In this document: positions 16,439 to 24,862 of the stretch, one piece after another
How the letters are laid out: each line of letters opens with the position of its first letter
Position numbering within the stretch: position 1 is the stretch's first letter
Source of the DNA: JACKBJ01 sp964549495
GTDB lineage: Bacteria; Chloroflexota; Anaerolineae; Epilineales; Epilineaceae
Assembly (NCBI GenBank): GCA_964549495.1
Contig: CAZJWJ010000009.1
Location: 16,408-80,407 of the forward strand
Length of the DNA stretch: 64,000 nt
Direction of reading: 5' to 3'
Notes under the pieces: model-generated
Databases searched by the model: none
What the model was told of the DNA's origin: nothing
What the model saw: the letters and a program-made list of their open reading frames with translations, nothing else
Program-made: the position numbers and the translations under genes

Positions 16439-17553
16439 GCGTCGGGCCGGGGCTCCATCTCGCGCACCTCGACCTCGGCGGTGACCGATCGGCCGTCGAC
16501 GAAGCACTCGAGGCCATGGCCGGCCACCAGGTCCAGGCGCACTGGATCGCCCGACTCCAGGCGGAAGGTATGCGGCGCCAGGCAGTCGATGAGCCGGCCC
16601 GAGGCCAGGCGCACCCGGTAGAGGTGGTGCATGCCCTGGAAGATCCGGCGGTGGACGCGGGCCTCGCCGGCCGGATCCGGCCGCAGGGCCAGATCGTCGG
16701 GTCGCAGCAGCAGCTCCACCTCGCTGCCTTCCGGCAGGGCCAGGGACTGGGGGACGATGCCGATCTCGGTCTCGAGCTCGCCGCCGCGCAGGCGGGCCGG
16801 CAGGAAGCCGGTATGGCCCATGAACTCGGCCACGAAACGCGTGCGCGGCCGGTGGTAGATGCGCTCCGGCGTGTCGACCTGCTCCAGATGCCCGCCGTTG
16901 AGCAGGGCGATGCGATCGCCGATGAAGAGCGCCTCGGCCTGGTCGTGGGTGACGAAGATGGCGGTGGAGCCGCTGCGCTTCAAGATCTCGCGCACCTCCT
17001 CGCGCACGGTGGTCCGCATGCGGGCGTCCAGGTTGCTGAAGGGTTCGTCCAAGAGGAGCAGCGCCGGCTCGGGCGCCAGGGCGCGGGCCAGGGCCACACG
17101 CTGCTGCTGGCCGCCGGAGAGCTCGTGCGGCATGCGTCCGCCCAAGGCGCCCAGGCCCACCAGAGCCAGCATCTCGGCCACCCGCCGCTCCCGCGCCTCG
17201 GCCGAATCGCGGCGCGGGAGCCCGAAGGCCACGTTCTCGGCCACGCTCAGGTGGGGGAAGAGGGCGTAGTGTTGGAAGACCATGCCGACGCGCCGATCTT
17301 CTGGCGGCAGGAAGCGCTCCGGGCTGGCCACTTGCCGGCCCTCGATCTCTACCCAGCCGGAATCAGGGCGCTCCAGGCCGGCGATCAGGCGCAGGGTGGT
17401 GGTCTTGCCGCAACCGCTGGGGCCCAGCAGGGCCAGAATCTCACCCGGCGCCACGTCCAGGCTCAGGTCGGTCAGGGCCGGCACCCGGCCGTAGCGCTTG
17501 CCCAGCCCGCGGCAGCGCAGGGCCGCGGGCTGGGCGGTGGCGGCTCCGTTCAC
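16390..17553 (-). CDS. fbpC: Ferric iron ABC transporter, ATP-binding protein (FbpC-like)
   Basis: A 387-residue ABC ATPase: Walker A LLGPSGCGKTTTL, Q-loop VGMVFQHYALFPHL, signature LSGGQQQRVALARAL, Walker B LLLLDEPFSNLD and H-loop IFVTHDQAEA. The C-terminal ~130 residues form a TOBE/MOP-like regulatory domain. The GTG start at 17553 (VNGAATAQP) begins the conserved sequence; the frame continues upstream only as antisense-type shadow of the permease. It follows the permease gene by 32 bp and belongs to the fbpA-fbpB-fbpC operon. This order and domain set are typical of Fe(III) or thiamine-like importers; the iron call comes from the binding protein. The 3' end overlaps the neighbouring plus-strand gene. 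Confidence 0.88.
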   Translation of the reverse strand: MNGAATAQPAALRCRGLGKRYGRVPALTDLSLDVAPGEILALLGPSGCGKTTTLRLIAGLERPDSGWVEIEGRQVASPERFLPPEDRRVGMVFQHYALFPHLSVAENVAFGLPRRDSAEARERRVAEMLALVGLGALGGRMPHELSGGQQQRVALARALAPEPALLLLDEPFSNLDARMRTTVREEVREILKRSGSTAIFVTHDQAEALFIGDRIALLNGGHLEQVDTPERIYHRPRTRFVAEFMGHTGFLPARLRGGELETEIGIVPQSLALPEGSEVELLLRPDDLALRPDPAGEARVHRRIFQGMHHLYRVRLASGRLIDCLAPHTFRLESGDPVRLDLVAGHGLECFVDGRSVTAEVEVREMEPRPDAQRTARTGLAGAPGAR

Positions 17554-17585
17554 GGATTCACCACCCGCCGTACTGCGCGGCCGGC

Positions 17586-19235
17586 TCACGTGCTGGGCTC
17601 GCGAAAGGTCAGGATGGCCATCGGCAGCGATGATAGCAGCACCAAGAGCAGGGCCGGCAGGGCCGCCCGGGCGAAGAAGGCCTCGGAGACCGCCGACCAG
17701 ACCCGCATCGCCAGCGTCTCGAAGCCGATGGGGCTGAGGATGAGCGTGGCTGGCAGCTCCTTCATCGCGGTCAGGAAGACCAAGGCGGTACCGGCCGCGA
17801 TGCCCGGCGTCACCAGGGGCAGGGTCACGGCGCGGAAGGCGGCCGCTGGGCGACGGCCCAGGGTCCGCGCCGCCTCCTCCAGGCTGGGCTGCACCTGCAA
17901 GAGCGAAGCGCGCAGGGCCGCGACGGCCTGGGGCAAGAAGAGGATGACGTAGGCCACCACCAAGAGCGGCAGGGTCTGGTAGAGCGGCCGCGCGTAGCGG
18001 ACGCCGAAGAAGACCAGACCCAGGGCCACCACGATGCCCGGCAGGGCGTAGCCGGTCCAGGCCAGGCGCAGGAGCCAGCGCGCGGCGCGCCCGCGCCGGC
18101 GGGCGCCGATCAGGGCCACCGGCAAGGAGGCCGCCAAGGTGGCCACCGCGGCCAGGACGCCGGCCGTGGCCGAACCCATCAGGGCCGCGCCGGCATCGGG
18201 CAAGCGCTCGCCGGCCGCCAGGCCGCGCCACAGCCACCAGCCCAGGATGCCGGCCGGCAGGATCAGGCCGGCAAGGGTCACCGCGCTGCAGAAGGCCAAT
18301 GCCGGCCAACGCCAGCGGCCTAGACGCACCGGGCTCGCCCGCCGAGAGCTCTGCGCGCTCGAGCGGTGGTAGCGCGCGCGGCGCTCGGCCCCGCGCTCCA
18401 TCGACAGCACCAGCGCCGCCACCACCGCCAGGAGCAGGGCCAGGAGCGCCGCCGAGTTGCGGTCGAAGGCGCTGCGGTACTGCACGTAGATCACCCGCGT
18501 CAGGGTGTCGTAGCGCAGGATGGACACGGCACCGAAGTCGCGCAGCACGTAGAGCGAGACCAGGAGGCTGCCGGCGGCCAGGGCCGGGCGGAGCTGGGGC
18601 AGGGTGACGCGACGGAAGGTGGACCAGGGCCCGTGGCCCAGGCTGCGCGCCGCGGCCTCGAGGGCCGGATCGAGGCGCAGGAAGGCCGCCCGCAAGAGCA
18701 GCAGCAGGTAGGGGTAGGTGAAGAGCGTCAGCACGATCAGCGCCCCGGGCAGGCCGTAGAGGTCCGGCAGGCGCTCGATGCCCAGCCGCGGCTCGAGCCA
18801 ACCCTGCAGCATGCCGCGCGGGCCCAGGGCGGCCACGAAGAGGTAGGCCCCGATGTAGCTGGGGATGACCAGGGGCAGGGCGGTGACCACGGTCCAGAAG
18901 CGGCGCAGGGGCAGGTCGCTGCGCGTGGTCAGCCAGGCCAGGGGGAGCGAGAGGGCGATGGCGGCCAAGGTCACGCCGGCCGCCAGGCCGACGGTGCGGA
19001 GCAAGACCTCGGCCGTGCGCAGGCTAAAGAGGCCTTGCCATGCGTCGCGATCCGCCCCCGCGGCGCGCAGGACCAGGTAGATCAGCGGCAGCAGGCTGCC
19101 CAGGCCCACCACGCCCGCCGGCAGCCAGAGCAGGGCCGGTCCGCGCAGGATGGCGCGTCGATCCAGCCCCGTTCTTCGCGCGGGCCGCGGGAGGCCTAGC
19201 CGCCGCAGCGGCCCGCCCCCCCTCGAGCCGCTCAT
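17586..19235 (-). CDS. fbpB: Ferric iron ABC transporter, fused two-domain permease (FbpB-like)
   Basis: A 549-residue membrane protein with about 12 hydrophobic helices in two homologous halves, as in FbpB/SfuB. Each half carries an EAA loop for contact with the ATPase: EAAARSLGHGPWSTFRRVTL and EEAARTLGRRPAAAFRAVTL, followed by P and G at the expected places. One polypeptide therefore supplies both channel halves. It lies between the binding protein (67 bp upstream) and the ATPase (32 bp downstream) on the same strand. Confidence 0.9.
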   Translation of the reverse strand: MSGSRGGGPLRRLGLPRPARRTGLDRRAILRGPALLWLPAGVVGLGSLLPLIYLVLRAAGADRDAWQGLFSLRTAEVLLRTVGLAAGVTLAAIALSLPLAWLTTRSDLPLRRFWTVVTALPLVIPSYIGAYLFVAALGPRGMLQGWLEPRLGIERLPDLYGLPGALIVLTLFTYPYLLLLLRAAFLRLDPALEAAARSLGHGPWSTFRRVTLPQLRPALAAGSLLVSLYVLRDFGAVSILRYDTLTRVIYVQYRSAFDRNSAALLALLLAVVAALVLSMERGAERRARYHRSSAQSSRRASPVRLGRWRWPALAFCSAVTLAGLILPAGILGWWLWRGLAAGERLPDAGAALMGSATAGVLAAVATLAASLPVALIGARRRGRAARWLLRLAWTGYALPGIVVALGLVFFGVRYARPLYQTLPLLVVAYVILFLPQAVAALRASLLQVQPSLEEAARTLGRRPAAAFRAVTLPLVTPGIAAGTALVFLTAMKELPATLILSPIGFETLAMRVWSAVSEAFFARAALPALLLVLLSSLPMAILTFREPST

Positions 19236-19302
19236 GCCCAGGCCGGCGCGGTCCGCGGGCGAAGGCCTGCGGACCGCGCTAGGATCGAGTGCACGTCGGA
19301 GA

Positions 19303-20523
19303 TCAAGGCAGCGCCCCGGCCTCCTGCAAGAGCTCTGCGGTGCCCGGCAGGTCGGCCAGGTCCGAGAGCGGAAGGTCGGGACCGGCCAGCTGCTCGATGG
19401 GCGGCAAGCCCTCGGCCCGCTCGGCTGCCGAGCTCAGGGCCAGCGGGTATTCGTAGGTCTCCGTGGCGAAGTAGCGCTGGGCCTCGGCGCCCAGCAGGTA
19501 GTTCAGCAGCTGCTCGGCCAGATCGGGATGCTCGGCGCTCTGCAGGATGCCGGCGCCGGCGACCATCACCAGCGAGCCGGCACCCTGGCCGGGCATGAAG
19601 TGGTTGCGAGCGGGGAAGTCTTCGCCCTCCTCGGCCAGGAAGCGATGCAGGTAGTAGTGGTTGACCAGGCCGGCATCCACCTCGCCGGCGCCGACGGCGG
19701 CCACGATGCTGGTGTTGTTCTCGTAGGGCACCGCCCCATTGTCCACCATGCCTTCGGCCCAGGCCAGCGCGGCCTCCTCGCCCTCCAGCTCGCGCATGGC
19801 GGTCAGCATGGTCTGGAAGGAGGAGTTGGTCGGCGCCCAGCCGATGCGGCCGCGCCAGGCTTCTTCGGTGAAGCCCTGCAGGCTGGCCGGTAGCTCCTCC
19901 GGCTGCACGCGCTCGGTGTTGTAGACCAGCACGCGGGCCCGGCCGGAGAGCCCGACCCAATGCCCCTCGGGGTCGCGGTAGCGGCTGTCGACCTGCTCGA
20001 GGATCTCCTCGGGCAAGGGCGCCAGCATGTCCGACACGGCCCCCAGCCCACCGGGGTCCTGGGCGAAGAAGAGGTCGGCCGGCGAGGCCTCGCCCTCCTC
20101 CAGCAGGGTCGCGGCCAGCTCGGGCGTGCTGCCCCAGCGCACCTCGACCTCGATGCCGGTCTCGGCCTCGAAGTCCTCGAGCAGCGGGCCGACCAGATCC
20201 TCGCCCCGGCCCGAGTAGAGCACCAGGCTGGCCTCGCCGGGCGCGAAGGCTTCGTCACCGGCCGCCTCGGGATCCGCCTCCGGATCCGGCTCGGCCTCCG
20301 GATCCGGCTCGGCCTCCGGATCGGCTTCGGGATCCGCCTCGGCTTCGGCGTCCGTGTCCATCTCGCCCGCTTCATCCCCACTCGGGTCCGCGTCCATCGC
20401 CGCCTCGTCGCCGGATGGCGCGTCCGCGGTCGGACCGCAGGCCGCCAGGGCCAGCGGCAGGCAGAGGGCCAAGGCCATCAGCCAGGCCCACATCGATGTC
20501 CTTCGAAGGCGCAGGTTGCGCAT
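19303..20523 (-). CDS. fbpA: Ferric iron ABC transporter, substrate-binding lipoprotein (FbpA-like)
   Basis: A 406-residue lipoprotein. The signal ends at the lipobox LALAAC. ATG 20523 is chosen because GAGGAGAGGA lies upstream and the signal peptide begins there. The next ~70 residues are an unusual acidic spacer with DPEAEPDPEAD-type repeats, which may hold the binding domain away from the membrane. The domain proper starts LVLYSGRGEDLVGPLLEDFE, a typical class of Fe(III)-binding periplasmic-type proteins. Tyr290-Tyr291 in GLVNHYYLHRF match the paired tyrosines that bind Fe3+ in FbpA. It is the first gene of the operon, divergent from a DtxR-like regulator, so iron repression is likely. Confidence 0.88.
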   Translation of the reverse strand: MRNLRLRRTSMWAWLMALALCLPLALAACGPTADAPSGDEAAMDADPSGDEAGEMDTDAEAEADPEADPEAEPDPEAEPDPEADPEAAGDEAFAPGEASLVLYSGRGEDLVGPLLEDFEAETGIEVEVRWGSTPELAATLLEEGEASPADLFFAQDPGGLGAVSDMLAPLPEEILEQVDSRYRDPEGHWVGLSGRARVLVYNTERVQPEELPASLQGFTEEAWRGRIGWAPTNSSFQTMLTAMRELEGEEAALAWAEGMVDNGAVPYENNTSIVAAVGAGEVDAGLVNHYYLHRFLAEEGEDFPARNHFMPGQGAGSLVMVAGAGILQSAEHPDLAEQLLNYLLGAEAQRYFATETYEYPLALSSAAERAEGLPPIEQLAGPDLPLSDLADLPGTAELLQEAGALP

Positions 20524-20735
20524 GTCTCGTCCTCTCCTCGTGATCATCGGGAGCGCGTCGACTCGGATCCCGAGCGCGATCCCGATCGTGGTTCGTCTGC
20601 CCGCCTCGCGCGGGCAGGCCGCCGGCGACCGTCTCCGCCGGAGCGCGGTCAATCTAGTCCGAGGCGCATCCAGGATCTAGGCCCAGGGCTGAGCTCTCGG
20701 CACCATGCGATTGTGTTCGAGGTATCAACCAGGTT

Positions 20736-20762
20736 GCAAAAACTGCCTTGAGCTTTTGCTCA
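20736..20762. promoter_or_regulatory. Candidate metalloregulator operator (nested inverted repeats)
   Basis: Two inverted repeats overlap: GCAAAA (20736-20741) with TTTTGC (20754-20759), and TGAGC-TTTT-GCTCA (20749-20762). They cover the -35 box and the spacer of the promoter of the regulator gene. This suits autorepression and possibly control of fbpA. It is not a match to the canonical IdeR/DtxR box. Confidence 0.35.
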
Positions 20763-20775
20763 CCGAGATTATAAT
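20748..20775 (+). promoter_or_regulatory. Sigma-70-type promoter of the DtxR-like/phrB operon
   Basis: TTGAGC (20748-20753), a 16-nt spacer and a perfect TATAAT (20770-20775) lie 58 nt before ATG 20834. This is the best -10 box seen in the window. Confidence 0.6.
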
Positions 20776-20833
20776 TATCCGGTCCCTTCGCTGCCCGCGG
20801 CATTCGCCGCCCCGATCGCCCTGTAGAGACGCC

Positions 20834-21583
20834 ATGTCCCACGACGCAACCGACATCAGCCCGGCCATGCGCCGCTACGCCGCCGAGATCTTCCGGCTCC
20901 AGGAGGACCATGCCTGGGTCGGCCTGTCGGATCTGGCGGAGCATGCCGAGGTCTCGACCCAGGCCGTCTCGCGGATGGTGCGGCGCATGAAGGAGGCCGG
21001 GATGGTCGAGCATCAGCCCTACCGCGGGCTGCGGCTGACCGAGCGGGGCCGGCACGAGGCCATGCCCGCGCTGCGCCGCCACCGTCTGGTGGAGGTCTTC
21101 CTGGTCGAGGTCATGGGCTTCGACTGGAGCGAGACCCACGACTTGGCCGATACCTTCGAGATGGGCATCGACGATGCCATCGAATCGCGCATCGACGAGT
21201 TGACGGGCCATCCGACCCACTGCCCGCACGGCGATCCCATCCCGGGTCCCGACGGCAAGATGCCGGTGCTGCGCGATGTCAGCCTGGTCGAGCTGCGCTC
21301 GGGTGAGCGGGGCGTGGTCAGCCGGGTTCGCACCCACGATCCGGAGCGGCTGCGCTATCTGGGCAGTATCGGCCTCGTGCCCGGCACGCCCTTCGACCTG
21401 CGCAGCTGCGCGCCCTTCAACGGGCCGCTGCGCCTGATGTACGGCCGCCAGGACGAGGTCTTGGGCCACGAGCTGGCCTCTTCCATCTGGGTCGAGCGTC
21501 AGGACGGAGAGGGAGAGCCGGCGGCCGCCGGCCCCGACGGGGGAGCGATGCACGGCGATCGCGCGGACGCCCGGAGCGCATGA
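20834..21583 (+). CDS. DtxR/MntR-family metal-dependent transcriptional regulator
   Basis: A 249-residue protein. Residues ~8-70 form a winged helix (LSDLAEHAEVSTQAVSRMVR, then EAGMVEHQPYRGLRLTERG). A dimerisation and metal-binding domain follows (HRLVEVFLVEVMGF; ETHDLADTFEMGIDDAIESR), and the C-terminal ~75 residues resemble a FeoA/SH3-like domain. Aligned by eye, the usual primary-site His after the Glu (LEH in DtxR) is Met here and the Cys position is Asp, so metal choice may differ from classic DtxR. It is divergent from the fbp operon and is the obvious candidate regulator. Its stop overlaps the photolyase start (ATGA), so the two are co-translated. Confidence 0.88.
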   Translation: MSHDATDISPAMRRYAAEIFRLQEDHAWVGLSDLAEHAEVSTQAVSRMVRRMKEAGMVEHQPYRGLRLTERGRHEAMPALRRHRLVEVFLVEVMGFDWSETHDLADTFEMGIDDAIESRIDELTGHPTHCPHGDPIPGPDGKMPVLRDVSLVELRSGERGVVSRVRTHDPERLRYLGSIGLVPGTPFDLRSCAPFNGPLRLMYGRQDEVLGHELASSIWVERQDGEGEPAAAGPDGGAMHGDRADARSA

Positions 21584-23004
21584 GCCGGACGCACACGACG
21601 ATCTGGTGGATCCGCCGTGACCTGCGGCTGGCCGACAACCCGGCGCTGGAGGCCGCGCTGGAGGCCGCCGAGGCGGTGCTGCCCACCTTCGTGCTCGATC
21701 CGGCCATCCTGCGCTCGGCCAACGCCGGCCCCAAGCGGGTGGCCTTCATGCTGGATGGGCTGCGCGCCCTCGATCGCTCGCTGCGCGAGCGCGGCAGCCG
21801 GCTGATCCTGCGATACGGCGAGCCGGCGGCCGAGCTGCGCCGCCTTGCCCGAGAGACCGGCACCGAACGCGCCTTCGCCGAGGCCGACGCCACGCCGCAT
21901 GCCCTGGCGCGCGACAGACGCGTGGCCGAGGCCCTTCGCCTGGAGCTGGTCGGCTCGGCCAGCATCCGCCCGGTGGGAATCGTGCGCAAGGCCGACGGCG
22001 ATCCCTACCAGGTCTTCACCCCCTACAGCCGGAGCTGGAAGGATTTGCCCTTGCCGGGGCCGGCCGACCTCCTGCCGGCACCCGGTCGACTGCCCGAGCT
22101 CGAGTCGGACGTCGACAGCCTGCCCATCCCGGACGACCCGAGCCTGCCCGACGAGGTCCCCTTCCCCGCCGGCGAAGACGAGGCAAGGCGACGATTGGCG
22201 GACTTCGCCGAGGACGCGATCGCCGACTACGCCGAGGGTCGCGATCGCCTGGACCTCGATGGCACCTCCAGCCTCTCGCCCTACCTGCGCTGGGGCATGG
22301 TCTCCGCCCGCGAGTCGGCGGTTCGGGCCCTGCGCGCCTGGCACGAGGCCGAGGATCCCGACGCGCTCGAGGGCGCCGAGCGCTGGCTGGGCGAGCTGAT
22401 CTGGCGCGACTTCTACGCCGACGTGCTCTACCACTTTCCGCATGTGATCGACCGGAGCTTCCGGCCGGAGTACGACCGGGTGGCCTGGTCCGGCGACACG
22501 GAAGCCTACGAGGCCTGGTGCCAGGCCCGCACCGGCTATCCGGTGGTCGACGCCGCCATGCGCCAACTGCACGAGACGGGCTGGATGCACAACCGGGCGC
22601 GCATGATCACCGCTTCCTTCCTGGTCAAGGACTTGCTGATCGACTGGCGTTGGGGCGAGCACCACTTCATGCGCCACCTGCTGGATGGCGACGTGGCTTC
22701 CAACAACGGCGGTTGGCAGTGGTCCGCCGGCACCGGCACCGACGCCGCACCCTACTTCCGGATCTTCAACCCCGTCAGCCAGGGGCGTAAGCACGATCCG
22801 GACGGGGCCTACGTCCGGCGCTGGCTGCCCGAGCTGGCCGATCTGCCGACCCGCTGGATCCACCGCCCCTGGGAGCTGCCGGAGCGGGAAGGGGCCGAGA
22901 CCGACTTCGAATTGGGCCGCGACTACCCGGAGCCGATCGTCGATCACCAGCTGGCCCGAGAGCGAACGCTGGAGGCCTACAAGGCGGCCCGAAGGGACGA
23001 TTGA
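21580..23004 (+). CDS. phrB: Deoxyribodipyrimidine photolyase (cryptochrome/photolyase family, class I-like)
   Basis: A 474-residue flavoprotein. The N-terminal alpha/beta antenna domain begins TIWWIRRDLRLADNPAL. The FAD domain carries TSSLSPYLRWGMVSARE, GELIWRDFYADVLY, TGYPVVDAAMRQLHETGWMH, NRARMITASFLVKDLL and DVASNNGGWQWSAGTGTDA, all signatures of class I photolyases, including the conserved Trp/Asn region at the active site. Expected activity is light-driven repair of cyclobutane pyrimidine dimers. It is coupled by ATGA to the metal-regulator gene, which would tie photolyase expression to metal status; this pairing is unusual. uvrC, another DNA repair gene, lies nearby on the opposite strand. 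Confidence 0.93.
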   Translation: MSRTHTTIWWIRRDLRLADNPALEAALEAAEAVLPTFVLDPAILRSANAGPKRVAFMLDGLRALDRSLRERGSRLILRYGEPAAELRRLARETGTERAFAEADATPHALARDRRVAEALRLELVGSASIRPVGIVRKADGDPYQVFTPYSRSWKDLPLPGPADLLPAPGRLPELESDVDSLPIPDDPSLPDEVPFPAGEDEARRRLADFAEDAIADYAEGRDRLDLDGTSSLSPYLRWGMVSARESAVRALRAWHEAEDPDALEGAERWLGELIWRDFYADVLYHFPHVIDRSFRPEYDRVAWSGDTEAYEAWCQARTGYPVVDAAMRQLHETGWMHNRARMITASFLVKDLLIDWRWGEHHFMRHLLDGDVASNNGGWQWSAGTGTDAAPYFRIFNPVSQGRKHDPDGAYVRRWLPELADLPTRWIHRPWELPEREGAETDFELGRDYPEPIVDHQLARERTLEAYKAARRDD

Positions 23005-23059
23005 CGCCGTCTCGCAGCCGTGATCAGCGTCGGTCGTGACCCCGGTGGCTCGGCAGGAT

Positions 23060-23091
23060 CCGCCACTGGCGGCATCGCGGGGAGGCCCGCG
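23060..23091. terminator. Two GC-rich hairpins between convergent genes
   Basis: CCGCC-ACT-GGCGG (23060-23072) and CGCGGG-GAGG-CCCGCG (23076-23091) fill the gap before the stop of the convergent gene at 23093. No U-tract follows, so this is only a candidate bidirectional terminator. Confidence 0.35.
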
Positions 23092-23092
23092 G

Positions 23093-24859
23093 TCAATCGG
23101 AGAACGTGGCCGGCGGCCCTTGTTGCCCCGAACCGAAGGTCATGGCTTGGTGGTAGGCTGAGATCCAGCGGATCAGCTCGTCGTCGCGGCGCTCCTGCTC
23201 CTCGCGCTGCAGGGCCGCCCGGCGCTGTTCCATGCGGAAGAAGATCTCCTCCTGCACGCTTTCCGGGTGGTAGATGAAGTCGAAGGTGAAGCCCCCGGTC
23301 TCGGCCGCGGTCTCGATCAGGAGGTCGCCGTAGTTGAGGATGGAGGCCCAGGGGTTGGGGATGGTGAAGCGAACGTCCTGCACTTGGGACAGCGGCGCCT
23401 GGCGCTGTTCGGAGAAGAAGCCCAGGGGCTTGCGCTCGATGTCGATGATCAATTCGTCGGTGAGCACGTAGAGGTCGTTGCGCCAGTCCTCGAACTGCCA
23501 CCAGAGCCAGAGCAGGAGGATGATGCCAGCCCCGAGGATGGCCGCGCCGGAGCCGGCCAGGGCATCGGCCGGCAGGGGCGAGAAGCCCAGCTCGATCCAG
23601 GCCACGCTGGACACCAGAAGGGTCAGCAGCAGGGCCGGCAGCCAGGTGGCCACCAACAGGAGCCACCAATGCTTGCGCCAGGTGATGGTTCCGTCCGGGT
23701 CCTCGATCCGCGTGCGCGGAAAGAAGTAGCCCGCGATGAGCCCGAAGACCTGCAGCGGCGTCCAGGCTTCGTCTTCCACGCTGGCGGCCATCAGCTCCTC
23801 GTCGGGCTCGGCCATCGGCGCCTTGCCCATGGCGGCCAGGATCTTGCGCGCGATGACCGCCTGGCGCTCGCTGCGGGCCATCTCGCGGGCCCGCTCGACC
23901 TGCTCGAAGATCCGGTTGCGGGCCTCGGCCGGCCGGGCGACGGTCTTGAACTCGACCGCGGTCTTGGAGCCGGCGGTCTGGATGCTCAGGTTGCCATAGT
24001 TGAAGATGCGCGAGGGGATGCCGGGCTGCACGAAGCGCACGTCCTGCACCCGCTCCAGCTGCGCCGCGCTGCGGCGGGCATCGATCAGCGGCGTCTCCTC
24101 GACGTGCATCACCCGCCGGTCGGTCACCGAGAGGTAGTCGCGCCACCAGTCGGCGAAGATCCAGGCCGCCACCGCCAGGGTCACCATGATGTTGAAGACG
24201 GCCAACAGCAGCATGCTGGCCGGCGAGGCGCCGGTCTGGCTGATCGGCAGCACCAGAAGGCCCATCAGCGTGAAGATCAAGCCGGGGAAGAGGATCAGCT
24301 TCGGAACGACGGTCAGCCAATGCCGCCGGAAGCGAGCCACCTCCTGCTCGCCGCGGCCCCCGTCGCTGGCGCGGGGCACGCGCAGCCGCTGGCGGATGTC
24401 GTCCGGCAGGACCAGGTGGTCGAGCATCTCGGCGTCGGTGCGCAGGATCTCCCAGAGCACTTCACCGTCCATGTAGATCAAGGTCACCGGCTCGAGGGCC
24501 AGGGCGGTGGTCTGGCGCGGTGCGCCGGTAAACAGGCTGCGCAAGCCCAGGCAGCTGCCGTAGCCCCGCAGGCCGCGATGCTCCTTGGCCCCGTCGCCAC
24601 GCTCGTGTTGCAGCGAGACCGTGCCGGACACCAGTACCCTGAGGCTGCTGTCGACCTCGCCCTGCCGCGCGATCTCGGCGCCGGCCGGGTAATGCGCCGT
24701 CTCGAAGACCGGCGCCAAGGGCAGGAGCTTCTCGCGCGCGAGGTTGCCCAGGAGGCTGGTAGCCGCCAGGTGGGCCACCTTCTCGTTCAGGTCGGTGATC
24801 CCGCGCGGCGCGGGCTCGGATGGGGGTGCCGCGCCGGGCCGGCGATCGGGGGCGGACAT
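23093..24859 (-). CDS. Membrane protein with CNBD-like domain and two bPH2 (PH-like) domains
   Basis: A 588-residue protein. Residues ~30-160 form a CRP-type cyclic-nucleotide-binding fold, but the phosphate-binding cassette reads LGLRSLFTGAPRQTT: the Arg remains while the usual Glu of GE is Leu, so ligand binding may be lost or altered. Two similar units follow, each with paired hydrophobic helices (LILFPGLIFTLMGLLVLPIS; WLLLVATWLPALLLTLLVSS) and a bPH2-like domain (YLSVTDRRVMHVEE..LERVQDVRFVQPG; YVLTDELIIDIERK..LSQVQDVRFTIP) ending in 'NYGNLSI/NYGDLLI'. The unit is therefore duplicated. The gene starts 3 nt after the uvrC stop, implying an operon. The function is unknown, perhaps membrane-associated sensing. 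Confidence 0.8.
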   Translation of the reverse strand: MSAPDRRPGAAPPSEPAPRGITDLNEKVAHLAATSLLGNLAREKLLPLAPVFETAHYPAGAEIARQGEVDSSLRVLVSGTVSLQHERGDGAKEHRGLRGYGSCLGLRSLFTGAPRQTTALALEPVTLIYMDGEVLWEILRTDAEMLDHLVLPDDIRQRLRVPRASDGGRGEQEVARFRRHWLTVVPKLILFPGLIFTLMGLLVLPISQTGASPASMLLLAVFNIMVTLAVAAWIFADWWRDYLSVTDRRVMHVEETPLIDARRSAAQLERVQDVRFVQPGIPSRIFNYGNLSIQTAGSKTAVEFKTVARPAEARNRIFEQVERAREMARSERQAVIARKILAAMGKAPMAEPDEELMAASVEDEAWTPLQVFGLIAGYFFPRTRIEDPDGTITWRKHWWLLLVATWLPALLLTLLVSSVAWIELGFSPLPADALAGSGAAILGAGIILLLWLWWQFEDWRNDLYVLTDELIIDIERKPLGFFSEQRQAPLSQVQDVRFTIPNPWASILNYGDLLIETAAETGGFTFDFIYHPESVQEEIFFRMEQRRAALQREEQERRDDELIRWISAYHQAMTFGSGQQGPPATFSD

Positions 24860-24862
24860 GGC

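Larger units (their letters stand above)
20524..20833. other. Divergent regulatory region between fbpA and the DtxR-like gene, 310 bp
   Basis: The part near 20730-20785 is markedly AT-rich against the surrounding DNA and holds the promoter and inverted repeats listed separately. The remaining ~150 bp next to fbpA show no ORF. A fbpA promoter could not be assigned with confidence. Confidence 0.6.
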
